This document shows, in pieces, positions 18,530-27,813 of a stretch of 64,000 nucleotides of DNA. This stretch comes from Candidatus Brevundimonas phytovorans. GTDB lineage: Bacteria; Pseudomonadota; Alphaproteobacteria; Caulobacterales; Caulobacteraceae. Positions within the stretch are counted from its first letter, which is position 1. Each line of letters opens with the position of its first letter. The stretch covers positions 2,691,001 to 2,755,000 of the forward strand of contig CP119309.1 in NCBI GenBank assembly GCA_029203145.1, given 5' to 3'. The position numbers and the translations under genes are program-made. Under the pieces are notes generated by a model. It was not told the DNA's origin, did not search any database, and saw only the letters and a program-made list of their open reading frames with translations.

Positions 18530-20692
18530 CTACAAGAAACTATAGGGGTCCACGTCCACCGTCAGCCGCACCGAGGCCGGCACCTTCACCCGCGCCAACC
18601 AGGCGCGCAGGAAGGCCTGCAGGTTCACATCGCGATCGGCCCGGACCAGCAGCCGCTTGCGTCGCCGCCCGCGCACCAGGGCCAGGGGCGCGTCGGCGGG
18701 GCCATAGACCTCCAGCCGCTCGGCGTTGGGGATGGCCTCGGCCAGATCGCGGGCGACCTTCTCCACCGCCATGGCGTTTTCGCTGGACAGGATGATCGCC
18801 GCCAGACGCCCGTGCGGCGGCAGGGACGCCGCCTCGCGCTCGCCCATCTCGGCCTCGACGAAGGCGTCGCGGTCGCCCGCCGCCAGGGCCATCAGCACCG
18901 GATGCTCCGGCGTCCAGGTCTGCAACAGGGCGCGGCCCGGCTTGTCCGCCCGCCCCGCTCGGCCCGTCGCCTGGGCCAGCAGTTGATAGGTGCGCTCGGC
19001 CGCCCGCAGGTCGCCGCCGCGCAGGCCCAGATCGGCATCCACCACCCCGACCAGGGTCAGGCGCGGGAAGTTGTGGCCCTTGGCGGCGGCTTGCGTCGCC
19101 ACCAGAATATCGATCTCGCCCTCGGCCATCGACTGGATCAGGGCGCGCGCCGAGGCCCCGTCCGGCACGGTGTCGGAGCTGAAGATGGCGGTGCGCGCCT
19201 CGGGGAAGAGCCGACGCACCTCCTCCTCGACCCGCTCGACGCCCGGCCCCACCGGCACCAGCGAGTCCTCGGCCCCGCACGACGGACAGAGCTTGGGCTT
19301 CATCATCGAAAACCCGGTCAGGTGGCAGACCAGCCGCCCGGTGTAGCGATGCTCGACCAGCCATGAATCCGTATCCGGCGCCGTCAGCCGGTGGCCGCAG
19401 GCGCGGCACAGGACGACCGGGGCATAGCCGCGCCGGTTGAGGAACAACAGGCTCTGCTCGCCACGCGCGAAGGTCTCGCCGATAGCCTCGCGCAAGGGGG
19501 CGGACAGCCAGGTCTGCGGGTCCGGCGGACAGGTGCGCAGGTCGATCAGGTCGATGTCGGGCAGGACCGCCGCCCCGTGCCGCGCCGCCAGCCTCAACCA
19601 GCCATAGCGGCCTTGGCGGGCGTTCCACAGGGTCTCCAGCGAAGGGGTGGCCGAGGCCAGAACCACGGTCGCCCCCTCGATGCGGCTACGCGCCACGGCC
19701 AGGTCGCGGCCGTGATAAACCAAGCCTTCTTCCTGCTTGAACGAGCCGTCGTGCTCCTCGTCCACCACCACCAGCCGCAGGTTGGCGTAGGGCAGGAACA
19801 GGGCCGAGCGCGCCCCGACCACGATGTTGCAGCGCCCGGCGACCACCGCCTCCCAGACCTGACGACGTTTGGGCGGGGTCACGCCCGAATGCCATTCCGC
19901 CGGGGCCGCGCCGAAGCGGGCGGTGATCCGCTCGATCAGGGCCTGGGTCAGGGCGATTTCCGGCAGCAGGATCAACACCTGGGCGGTGGGATCATGCCGC
20001 AGCGCCCGCGCCGCCGCCTCCAGATAGGCCTCGGTCTTGCCCGACCCTGTGACCCCGTCGAGCAGGAACGGGGCGAAGCCGCCCGCAGCCACGGCGTCGG
20101 CGATGACCGTGGCCGAGGCCGCCTGATCCGGGTTCAGGGTCGCGGGGGCATAGTCGGGATCGGGGGCGTCGAAGCCGGCGACCGCCTCGATCTCGATGAC
20201 CGTCAGCACCCCCTCGTCGACCAGGCCCTTGATCACGCCGGTCGAGACATTGGCCGCGCGCGCCAGGTCTGCGCCGGTCATGGAGCGCTGGCCCAGAGCC
20301 TCCAGCACCGCCGTCCGCGTCGCCGTGGGGCGGGCGGGGCTGCGTCCCTCGACCCGCTTGACCCGCCGCTCGGGCCGGGGCCGGGGCGCGCGCAGGCCCT
20401 TCAGGGCCGTCGCCGCCATCTCGCCCGGCGGGCTCAGGGTCCAGCGCGCCGCCCATTCGACAAAGGTCAGCGTCCGCTCCGGAAGGCGATGCTCGCTCAC
20501 CACCTGATCGATGGCCTTCAGCCGCCGGTTCGATCCCGTGGTTTCGAACACCTCGGCGACCACGCCCCGGATCAGGCGCGGCCCCAGCGGCACCGTCACC
20601 TGATCGCCGCGCACAGCCGTCAGCCCCTCCGGGACCTCGTAATCAAAGGCCTCGGGCACCGGCAGGGGAATGAGGACGGAGGCGACTTTCAT
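18530..20692 (-). CDS. priA: Primosomal protein N' (replication restart helicase PriA)
   Basis: PriA recognises stalled forks and D-loops and reloads the replisome. The 720-aa protein has the N-terminal DNA-binding domain (VLIPLPVPEAFDYEVPEGL), helicase motif I GVTGSGKTEAY, motif II DEEHD, motif III SATPSLET, and motif VI TGRAGRADKPGRAL. A zinc-binding insertion carries LCRACGH, VCHLTG and CPSCGAED. Length and motifs are normal. The gene is isolated between intergenic repeats, which suggests its own promoter. Confidence 0.97.
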   Translation of the reverse strand: MKVASVLIPLPVPEAFDYEVPEGLTAVRGDQVTVPLGPRLIRGVVAEVFETTGSNRRLKAIDQVVSEHRLPERTLTFVEWAARWTLSPPGEMAATALKGLRAPRPRPERRVKRVEGRSPARPTATRTAVLEALGQRSMTGADLARAANVSTGVIKGLVDEGVLTVIEIEAVAGFDAPDPDYAPATLNPDQAASATVIADAVAAGGFAPFLLDGVTGSGKTEAYLEAAARALRHDPTAQVLILLPEIALTQALIERITARFGAAPAEWHSGVTPPKRRQVWEAVVAGRCNIVVGARSALFLPYANLRLVVVDEEHDGSFKQEEGLVYHGRDLAVARSRIEGATVVLASATPSLETLWNARQGRYGWLRLAARHGAAVLPDIDLIDLRTCPPDPQTWLSAPLREAIGETFARGEQSLLFLNRRGYAPVVLCRACGHRLTAPDTDSWLVEHRYTGRLVCHLTGFSMMKPKLCPSCGAEDSLVPVGPGVERVEEEVRRLFPEARTAIFSSDTVPDGASARALIQSMAEGEIDILVATQAAAKGHNFPRLTLVGVVDADLGLRGGDLRAAERTYQLLAQATGRAGRADKPGRALLQTWTPEHPVLMALAAGDRDAFVEAEMGEREAASLPPHGRLAAIILSSENAMAVEKVARDLAEAIPNAERLEVYGPADAPLALVRGRRRKRLLVRADRDVNLQAFLRAWLARVKVPASVRLTVDVDPYSFL

Positions 20693-20701
20693 GATCGGCG
20701 A

Positions 20702-20819
20702 TCCTCCCCTGCATAGCGGGGGAGAGGGACCATGCGCAGCATGGTGGAGGGGGCGGAGCCAGACGCGGGGCTTGAAATCCGCCCCCTCCCCCGCCGCGCT
20801 GCGCTTGCGAGGGAGGATT
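20702..20819. repeat. Imperfect intergenic palindrome, CCTCCC/GGGAGG family
   Basis: CCTCCCCTGC at the left end pairs with GCGAGGGAGG at the right, and inside it GGAGGGGGCGGA pairs with TCCGCCCCCTCC. The whole unit resembles the one at 56625-56763. It lies between the divergent priA and transaldolase genes, so it is not simply a terminator. Confidence 0.65.
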
Positions 20820-20860
20820 GCGCTCGCCCTTCGCCTTCGTCGGCGCTAAAACCTGATCCC

Positions 20861-21514
20861 ATGAAACTCTTTCTCGACACCGCCGACGTCGCCGTCATCA
20901 AGGACATGCTGCCCACCGGGATGGTGGACGGCGTCACCACCAATCCGTCGCTGATCGCCAAGTCGGGTCGGAACATCGCCGAGGTCATCGCTGAGATTTG
21001 CGCCCTCGTCGAGGGGCCGATTTCCGCCGAGGCCGTGGCGACCGATTTCGAGACCATGGTGAAGGAGGGCGACAAGCTGGCCGCCATCGCCCCGAACGTG
21101 GTCGTCAAACTGCCCCTGACCTGGGACGGGCTGCGCGCCACGCGGGCCTTTGCCGACAAGGGGATCAAGACCAACGTCACCCTCTGCTTCTCGGCGGCCC
21201 AGGCCATGCTGGCCGCCAAGGCGGGCGCCACCTTCATCTCGCCCTTCGTCGGCCGCCTGGAAGACGTCGGCGCTGACGGCGTGGGTCTGCTGGAGGAAAT
21301 CCGCGCCCTCTATGACATCCACGATTTCGACACCGAGATCCTGGCCGCATCCCTGCGCAACCCCGACCACGTCACCGCCGCCGCCATCGCCGGCGCCGAC
21401 GCCGCCACCCTGCCCGCCGACACTTTCAAGGCCCTGGTAAAGCACCCGTTAACCGACAAAGGGCTTGATGCCTTCCTGGCGGACTGGGGCAAGACCGGTC
21501 AGTCCATTCTGTAA
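20861..21514 (+). CDS. fsa: Transaldolase / fructose-6-phosphate aldolase
   Basis: A small class I aldolase-fold enzyme of 217 aa. The start MKLFLDTADVAVIKDMLPTG and GVTTNPSLIAKSG are typical of the short FSA/transaldolase family. The Schiff-base lysine is in VVVKLPLTWDGL, and TLCFSAAQAMLAAKAGATFISPFVGRLED follows. Whether it acts mainly as transaldolase in the pentose phosphate pathway or as fructose-6-phosphate aldolase cannot be decided by eye. The long upstream open frame is not part of it, because it runs through the intergenic palindrome. Confidence 0.92.
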   Translation: MKLFLDTADVAVIKDMLPTGMVDGVTTNPSLIAKSGRNIAEVIAEICALVEGPISAEAVATDFETMVKEGDKLAAIAPNVVVKLPLTWDGLRATRAFADKGIKTNVTLCFSAAQAMLAAKAGATFISPFVGRLEDVGADGVGLLEEIRALYDIHDFDTEILAASLRNPDHVTAAAIAGADAATLPADTFKALVKHPLTDKGLDAFLADWGKTGQSIL

Positions 21515-21538
21515 ATTCCGACCCGGAAAGAGGTCCGC

Positions 21539-22240
21539 TTGAGCACTTCCCTGGACCTCTCTCCTGACGCCGCCGAGGGCCTTCACTGGCCCGAGGTGCG
21601 GGCCTGGCTGAACGCCAACCCCGATCGTCTGCTGGACGACCGCACTCTTCTGGAAGAACTGGGCCTGCGCGCCACCGGCCGCAACGTGGTCGATTTCGGT
21701 CGCGCGGCCCTGACCCGGCTGGAAGCCGTGGTCCAGCGCGAAGCCGGCGCGAGGAAGCAGATCGAAGAGATCGCCCGCGCCAACTTCGCCGCCCAGACCC
21801 AGACCCATGTCTCGGCCCTGGACCTGATGGAGGCGACCAGCCACGCCGAACTGTCGCGCCAGCTGGACGCCACCTCGCAAGCCCGCTTCGGCCTCGCCGG
21901 CGGCGCCATCGCCATCGAAAAACCCGGCGTCGTGCCCTTCGGCTGGAAGCCGCTGGAGCCGGGCCGCGTCGACGCCCTCCTCGGCGACGATGGTCTGGAA
22001 TGGCTCGGCCCCAACTTCACCGGCCTCGACCTGTTCGGCCCCGCCGAGGGCGAGGTGAAGTCGGTGGCTCTGGTCCGCATGAGCCTGCATCTGCCCGGCG
22101 CCGACGGCGCCCGCCCCGCCCTGTGCGCCTTTGGCTCGCACGAGGACGACGGCTTCACCCCGGCCATGGGCTGCGAACTGGTGGCCTTCATCACCCGCGT
22201 GGTCGAACGCATGGCCGAGCGATGGCCGACGCAAGCCTGA
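21539..22240 (+). CDS. DUF484 family protein
   Basis: A 233-aa protein starting at TTG 21539 behind GGAAAGAGG. The N-terminal half is helical (LEAVVQREAGARKQIEEIARANF), and the C-terminal half is GAF-like, as in DUF484 (ALDLMEATSHAELSRQL, ALCAFGSHEDDGFTPAMGCELVAFITRVVERM). The molecular role is unknown. In many proteobacteria, including E. coli yigA next to xerC, this family precedes xerC. The same is true here, with the xerC start inside its 3' end (19-nt overlap), so the pair is surely co-translated. Confidence 0.88.
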   Translation: MSTSLDLSPDAAEGLHWPEVRAWLNANPDRLLDDRTLLEELGLRATGRNVVDFGRAALTRLEAVVQREAGARKQIEEIARANFAAQTQTHVSALDLMEATSHAELSRQLDATSQARFGLAGGAIAIEKPGVVPFGWKPLEPGRVDALLGDDGLEWLGPNFTGLDLFGPAEGEVKSVALVRMSLHLPGADGARPALCAFGSHEDDGFTPAMGCELVAFITRVVERMAERWPTQA

Positions 22241-23151
22241 CGGCGTCACAGGCCCTCTTCGCCTGGCTCGAGCATCTGGCGCACGAGCGTCGCCTGTCGC
22301 CGCGCACCCTGGAGGCCTATGGCCACATAGGTCGCCTCTACGTCGCCTTTCTGGAACGCCATCGCGGCGGGCCTCAGACCCTGTCTGATCTCGGCGCCGT
22401 CACCGCCGCCGAGGTTCGCGCCCATCTGGCCGAGCGCCGCAGCGGCGACCGCCCCCTGAACGCCCGCTCGCTCAGCCAGACGCTGGCCGCCATTCGCGGC
22501 TTTCATCTCTTCCTTGACCGGCGCTGCGGCACGCCCGCGCCGCAACTGGCCCTGGTGCGCGGCCCGCGCGTCAAGCCGTCCCTGCCCCGCCCGGTCACGG
22601 AGGATCAGGCCAGGGGTCTGCTGCACGAACCCGAGGCCGATCCCGACGCGGAACCGTGGGAGGCCGCGCGCGACCGCGCCGTCCTGACCCTGCTCTACGG
22701 CTGCGGCCTTCGCATCTCGGAGGCCCTGTCGCTGAAGCGGTCCGACGCCCCTCTGCCCGACGCCCTGCGCATCACCGGCAAGGGCGGCAAGATGCGGCTG
22801 GCCCCGGTCCTGCCCCAGGTGCGCGAGGCGGTGGACGCCTATCTGGCCCTCCAGCCCTTCATCCTCGACGCCGACGCGCCCCTGTTCCGCGCCAAACGCG
22901 GCGGGGCGCTCAGCCCGCGTCACGTCCAGGCCACGGTCCAGCGGCTGCGCGGCCGTCTGGGCCTGCCCGCCTCGGCCACGCCCCATGCGCTCCGCCACAG
23001 CTTCGCCACCCACCTGCTGGGCGCCGGCGCCGACCTGCGTTCGATTCAGGAACTGCTGGGCCACGCCAGCCTGTCCACTACCCAGAAATACACCCAGGTC
23101 GACGCCGCCCGCCTGCTGGCCGCCTACGCGGACGCGCACCCCAGAAGCTGA
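22222..23151 (+). CDS. xerC: Tyrosine recombinase XerC
   Basis: Site-specific recombinase that resolves chromosome dimers at dif together with XerD. From ATG 22222 the protein is 309 aa, with the N-terminal SAM-like core-binding domain (LFAWLEHLAHERRLSPRTLEAY) and the catalytic domain. Catalytic residues: Arg in YGCGLRISEAL, Lys in TGKGGKMR, HALRHSFATHLL (His, Arg), His in LLGHASLSTTQ and the nucleophile Tyr in QKYTQV. It overlaps the DUF484 gene by 19 nt. Context and full motif set make it the housekeeping enzyme rather than an integron or phage integrase. Confidence 0.94.
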   Translation: MADASLTASQALFAWLEHLAHERRLSPRTLEAYGHIGRLYVAFLERHRGGPQTLSDLGAVTAAEVRAHLAERRSGDRPLNARSLSQTLAAIRGFHLFLDRRCGTPAPQLALVRGPRVKPSLPRPVTEDQARGLLHEPEADPDAEPWEAARDRAVLTLLYGCGLRISEALSLKRSDAPLPDALRITGKGGKMRLAPVLPQVREAVDAYLALQPFILDADAPLFRAKRGGALSPRHVQATVQRLRGRLGLPASATPHALRHSFATHLLGAGADLRSIQELLGHASLSTTQKYTQVDAARLLAAYADAHPRS

Positions 23152-23196
23152 CTGGTCAGCGGCCACGAACGGCGCCTATTCTCCGCTTGGGGATGA

Positions 23197-24261
23197 ATGC
23201 GGCGTGGAGGTCAGCCGTTGCCTGGACCAGAGTCCGTCTGCCGCCCCTCGCGCCGGTCGGCGCTCGCCCTGACCGCCGGTGGAGCCCTGACCTTCGCCCT
23301 TCCGGCCGACGCCCAGGTCGCGCCGCAAACGCCTGCGCCGTCTGATCCCGATTCAACTGAGCGTCTGCTGGAGAACCTGCTGACGCGCATGGCCGTCAAG
23401 GTGAACGTCGGCAGCCTGCGTGACCCGCTGTTCGTCATCGACACGGGGGCGGAGCGCACCGCCATCTCGGATAGGCTGGCCGCCGAACTGAATTTACGCC
23501 CAGGGCCGCCGGTGCTGGTTCACGGGATCACAGCGGCCGAAATGGTGCGGACGGTAGACTTGCCCAGGGTGGATTTCTCGGGGCGCCGCTTCACCCAGCT
23601 GACGCCGCCGGTCTTTCCCTATGAGGTGCTGGGCGCCGAGGGCCTGCTGGGACTGGACGTACTATCGCGTTTCCGCCTGACGCTGGAACTGCGGCAGCGG
23701 CGGGTCATGATGGCGCCGTCGGGGCCGGACGTGGTCGAGCGGGGCATCGCCTTCGGTCGCGCCAGTCGGGTGCGCAACGACATCACCAATACGCGCCGCG
23801 CCCGCTTCGGTCAGCTGATCCTGACCAGCGTACAGGTCGATGGCGTCGATGCGGTCGCCTTCGTCGACAGCGGCGCCCAGTACTCGATCGCCAACCTGGC
23901 CTTGATGCGATCCATCGACGCCCGCATCGGCGCCGCTGCTCGCCAGTCGATCCGGGTCTATGGCGTCATTGGCCAGTCTCTGATGGTCGACAGCGGCGTG
24001 GTCTCAAGTCTACGCCTGGCGCGACGCGAACTAGGCGCCACGCCGCTGCTGTTCGGCGACCTGCACGCCTTCCGGGTGCTGGAACTGGTCGAGCGGCCGG
24101 CGCTGTTGCTGGGCGCAGACATTCTGACGCGTTTCAGCCGCATCACCCTGGACTATGGACAGTCGCGCATCGCCTTCGGCGGCCTGTTACGGCGTCCCCC
24201 GCCCCCGGCCGTCAGATCGCCTTCACAGCCCCGCCGTCCACCCGGATCAGCGAGCCGGTGA
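23197..24261 (+). CDS. Secreted retropepsin-like aspartyl protease with two active-site motifs
   Basis: A 354-aa protein with a twin-arginine-containing signal region (SRRSALALTAGGALTFALPADAQ). Two homologous halves follow: VIDTGAERTAISDRLAAELN in the first and FVDSGAQYSIANLALM in the second, each with a D-T/S-G catalytic motif. Each half ends in a GLLGLDVLSRFRLTLEL or LLLGADILTRFSRITLDYGQ strand-turn typical of retropepsin-type aspartyl proteases. Two D-[ST]-G motifs in one chain suggest an internal pseudo-dimer like pepsin (inference). The 3' end overlaps the convergent SDR gene by 50 nt. Confidence 0.78.
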   Translation: MRRGGQPLPGPESVCRPSRRSALALTAGGALTFALPADAQVAPQTPAPSDPDSTERLLENLLTRMAVKVNVGSLRDPLFVIDTGAERTAISDRLAAELNLRPGPPVLVHGITAAEMVRTVDLPRVDFSGRRFTQLTPPVFPYEVLGAEGLLGLDVLSRFRLTLELRQRRVMMAPSGPDVVERGIAFGRASRVRNDITNTRRARFGQLILTSVQVDGVDAVAFVDSGAQYSIANLALMRSIDARIGAAARQSIRVYGVIGQSLMVDSGVVSSLRLARRELGATPLLFGDLHAFRVLELVERPALLLGADILTRFSRITLDYGQSRIAFGGLLRRPPPPAVRSPSQPRRPPGSASR

Positions 24262-25003
24262 CATAGCCTGCCAGCGGACTGGCCAGGAAGGCGGCGACGG
24301 CGCCGAATTCCTCCGTCGTGCCGATGCGACCCGCCGGGATGGTCTTGACCGATTCCGCGCGCGCCTCGGCGGGTTCGATCCCGGTGGCGGCGGCGCGGGC
24401 GGCGTCCAGACGCTCGATGCGCGGGGTGTCGATACGGCCCGGCAGCAGGGTGTTGACCGTCACCCCATTGGCCGCGACCTCGCCGGCCAGGGTCTTGGCC
24501 CAGGCCGCCACCGAGGCGCGCAGGGTGTTGGACACGCCGAGCGTCCCGACCGGCTCGATCACGGTGATGGAGGCGACATTCAGGATGCGCCCCCAGCCCA
24601 TGGCCCGCATGCCCGGCAGCACCCGGTCGGTCAGGCGGAAGACCGACAGCACCATGGATTCGAAATGATCGCGCCAGACCGAGGGCTCCAGCCCATTCAC
24701 CCCCGACGGCGGCGGCCCGCCGGTGTTGTTCAGCAGAATCTGGATCGGCCCGCCCAGAGCCGCCTCGGCCACGTCCACCGCCTTCAACAGCCCCTCATGA
24801 TCGGCCAGATCGGCGGGGGCGATGACCGCCTTGCCCGGCCCCATGGCGTTCAGCTCATCGGCCACGGCCTGAAGCTTGACCGCATCGCGCGACAGCAGGG
24901 CCACGTGCGCCCCCTCGGCCACCAGAGCCCGCGCCACAGCCCGTCCCAGACCGCTGGAGCCGCCGCAGATCAGGGCGCGCTTGCCGGTGAGTTGAAGGTC
25001 CAT
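24212..25003 (-). CDS. SDR family protein lacking the usual Tyr/Lys catalytic pair
   Basis: Rossmann-fold short-chain dehydrogenase/reductase-like protein, 263 aa from ATG 25003. The cofactor motif is intact (CGGSSGLGRAVARAL), as is the NAG-like NNTGG and the C-terminal GYVTGSLIRVDGG. After the catalytic Ser region (NVASITV), the YxxxK position reads SNTLR, so both the catalytic Tyr and Lys are replaced. Similar SNxxR proteins form a known minority group of SDRs, so it may use different chemistry or be non-catalytic. Substrate unknown. Its 3' end overlaps the aspartyl protease gene. Confidence 0.85.
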   Translation of the reverse strand: MDLQLTGKRALICGGSSGLGRAVARALVAEGAHVALLSRDAVKLQAVADELNAMGPGKAVIAPADLADHEGLLKAVDVAEAALGGPIQILLNNTGGPPPSGVNGLEPSVWRDHFESMVLSVFRLTDRVLPGMRAMGWGRILNVASITVIEPVGTLGVSNTLRASVAAWAKTLAGEVAANGVTVNTLLPGRIDTPRIERLDAARAAATGIEPAEARAESVKTIPAGRIGTTEEFGAVAAFLASPLAGYVTGSLIRVDGGAVKAI

Positions 25004-25135
25004 AAGGGTGATCCGGTGTCGTGAAAGTGTCAGCACCCGACATGGTCACGCGGGTCACCGATTGCGAGGCCGCGTCCATAAAAGTCGTTCTCGCCGGGCC
25101 AGAAGCCTAAGCCCGCTTCCGACCCATTGCGAACG

Positions 25136-25588
25136 TCACGAGCGACGGTATCGAAGCCCATTGCTGGCCAGGAATCCCTTGTTATCGAAATCGCTCCAGA
25201 CCTCGCCCCAAGGGAACTGACTGCGCCCGAAACCATCCTTGAACTCGATCATGTTGGTCAGGGTTGTCCGAACGAACTTCACCTCATCATCAATCGCCTT
25301 GCGGGTCGGCCAACCTCCCTCGCTTGGCGCATTGGGCAGTTGAACGCCCCATGCCGCTTGCACGAGGCAGTCGTCATGGAAACACAGAGAGAGTGCGGCT
25401 GGATGCCCCCCGAAACTAAACCCGCGCAGGTCAAGCCATTCGTAGCCGTTGCCATGGTTGCGGGAGCCGTGCAGCCATTCGGCAATCTTGTGCTCGATCG
25501 CCGCTTTGGGGTCGTTTGCGCTCAGGCGAACGCTATCGCCGAGACAGATGCTTCCCGTTTTAGGATCGATTGAAATCGGAGGAGCCAT
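25136..25588 (-). CDS. Hypothetical protein in a lower-GC patch
   Basis: A 150-aa protein I cannot assign. It has no signal peptide or membrane helix. It is rich in Trp and aromatic residues, with notable stretches ICLGDSVRLSANDPKAAIEH, GYEWLDLRGFSFGGH and, near the end, FPWGEVWSDFDNKGFLASNG. Codon use is clearly less GC-biased than in neighbouring genes (more codons ending in A or T), suggesting later acquisition. It is divergent from another unknown gene at 25773, with a 184-bp spacer full of inverted repeats. Confidence 0.6.
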   Translation of the reverse strand: MAPPISIDPKTGSICLGDSVRLSANDPKAAIEHKIAEWLHGSRNHGNGYEWLDLRGFSFGGHPAALSLCFHDDCLVQAAWGVQLPNAPSEGGWPTRKAIDDEVKFVRTTLTNMIEFKDGFGRSQFPWGEVWSDFDNKGFLASNGLRYRRS

Positions 25589-25622
25589 GGTTTGTATTCA
25601 TCAATGACTTTGGTGTGGGCCG

Positions 25623-25703
25623 CAACTTCCGGTCCACACCCCTAACGGAAGTTGGCGACGTCCGATCCGGCCAACGTCCGGCTTCCGGCAGGACGCCAAC
25701 TTC
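25623..25703. repeat. Overlapping inverted repeats between two unknown genes
   Basis: CAACTTCCG (25623-25631) pairs with CGGAAGTTG (25646-25654). GAAGTTGGCG (25648-25657), sharing that middle arm, also pairs with CGCCAACTTC (25694-25703). Two alternative hairpins are therefore possible. A related GCTTCCG...AACGTC string occurs just beyond the other gene end at 25111-25139. Confidence 0.6.
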
Positions 25704-25772
25704 GCAAATCGACCCATAGGCGACCTTCACATGACCAGTTATGAAGCGCGGTGGGTCCGAGCGGAGGATTGA

Positions 25773-26099
25773 TTGTCCGAGTTGCAGAAGGTCGTGTCTG
25801 ATGCTCACGCGTGGCTTGCGGTGCAACCCGCTCCCCCGCATGGCTCCGACACCTGGTATGGCTTTAACAATCTTCGCCGTTTCCTTGACGCCATCGAAGT
25901 GGACCCTTCTCGAGTGGGTCTTGAGCGTGCCTGCCATGCGCTGGGTTGGCACATCAGCGACCAGTACGACGGGTATCAAGAGCTTCCGACAATCGCGGCG
26001 TTCAACGACCGTGTTCGACGCATAGCGAAGGCGATGGAATGGGAAGAGTACAAGGCTGGGCCAAACTACCACCCCCTCTCGCCACCAGGAAGTAAGTAG
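25773..26099 (+). CDS. Hypothetical 108-aa protein
   Basis: A soluble, mostly helical 108-residue protein starting at TTG 25773, with GGAGG about seven bases upstream. Features are aromatic residues (HAWLAVQPAPPHGSDTWYGF, ALGWHISDQYDGYQELP) and a helical charged C-terminal part (AAFNDRVRRIAKAMEWEEY). No family is recognised. Like the divergent gene at 25136 it has lower GC than its surroundings, and the two may have been acquired together. Confidence 0.55.
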   Translation: MSELQKVVSDAHAWLAVQPAPPHGSDTWYGFNNLRRFLDAIEVDPSRVGLERACHALGWHISDQYDGYQELPTIAAFNDRVRRIAKAMEWEEYKAGPNYHPLSPPGSK

Positions 26100-26154
26100 T
26101 CCGCTATCCACCCTTAGCTGTCATTCGCTGCGACCGCTTCTGACAGCCCCCCAA

Positions 26155-26187
26155 CGAAAACGGCGCGCCCCTTGCGGAGCGCGCCGT
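26155..26187 (-). terminator. Rho-independent terminator after lpd
   Basis: On the minus strand ACGGCGCGCTCC, a GCAA-type loop and GGGGCGCGCCGT form a strong stem (26187-26160) followed by TTTCG. It lies 24 nt after the lpd stop codon. Confidence 0.8.
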
Positions 26188-26210
26188 GATGCGTTCGGGC
26201 TGAGGGAGCC

Positions 26211-27623
<1,413 letters not shown>

Positions 27624-27764
27624 GGAATTCCTCTGATCGGTCTGGCGCGGGGAAGGAGCGGCGCGGACACTAGCGCCGACCCCGGCGGGGTCAACCGCCA
27701 GCCCCCATATAGGCCGTGATCGCAACCGGGGCCATGCCGACCAAAGCCAAAGTCGAAACACAGA

Positions 27765-27790
27765 AGGGCCGGGCGTCGCCGCCCGGCCCT
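27765..27790 (-). terminator. Terminator hairpin after the TonB receptor gene
   Basis: A 10-bp perfect stem, AGGGCCGGGC and GCCCGGCCCT, with a 6-nt loop. On the minus strand it follows the receptor stop codon by 23 nt and is followed by TCTGTGTTTC, a weak U-rich tail. Confidence 0.7.
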
Positions 27791-27813
27791 CCGTGGTTCA
27801 TTGATCGAAGCGA

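Noticed and set aside
22000..22221. N-terminal extension of xerC by 74 codons
   Set aside because: It overlaps the DUF484 gene in another frame and has arginine/proline-rich shadow composition; XerC similarity starts after ATG 22222.
25560..26111. 183-codon minus-strand frame spanning the spacer and the 25773 gene
   Set aside because: It covers the inverted repeats and both divergent starts; the two smaller frames have better start sites.
27624..27761. 46-codon N-terminal extension of lpdA
   Set aside because: No similarity to the enzyme and no ribosome binding site; ATG 27623 has AGAGGAATTCC upstream.
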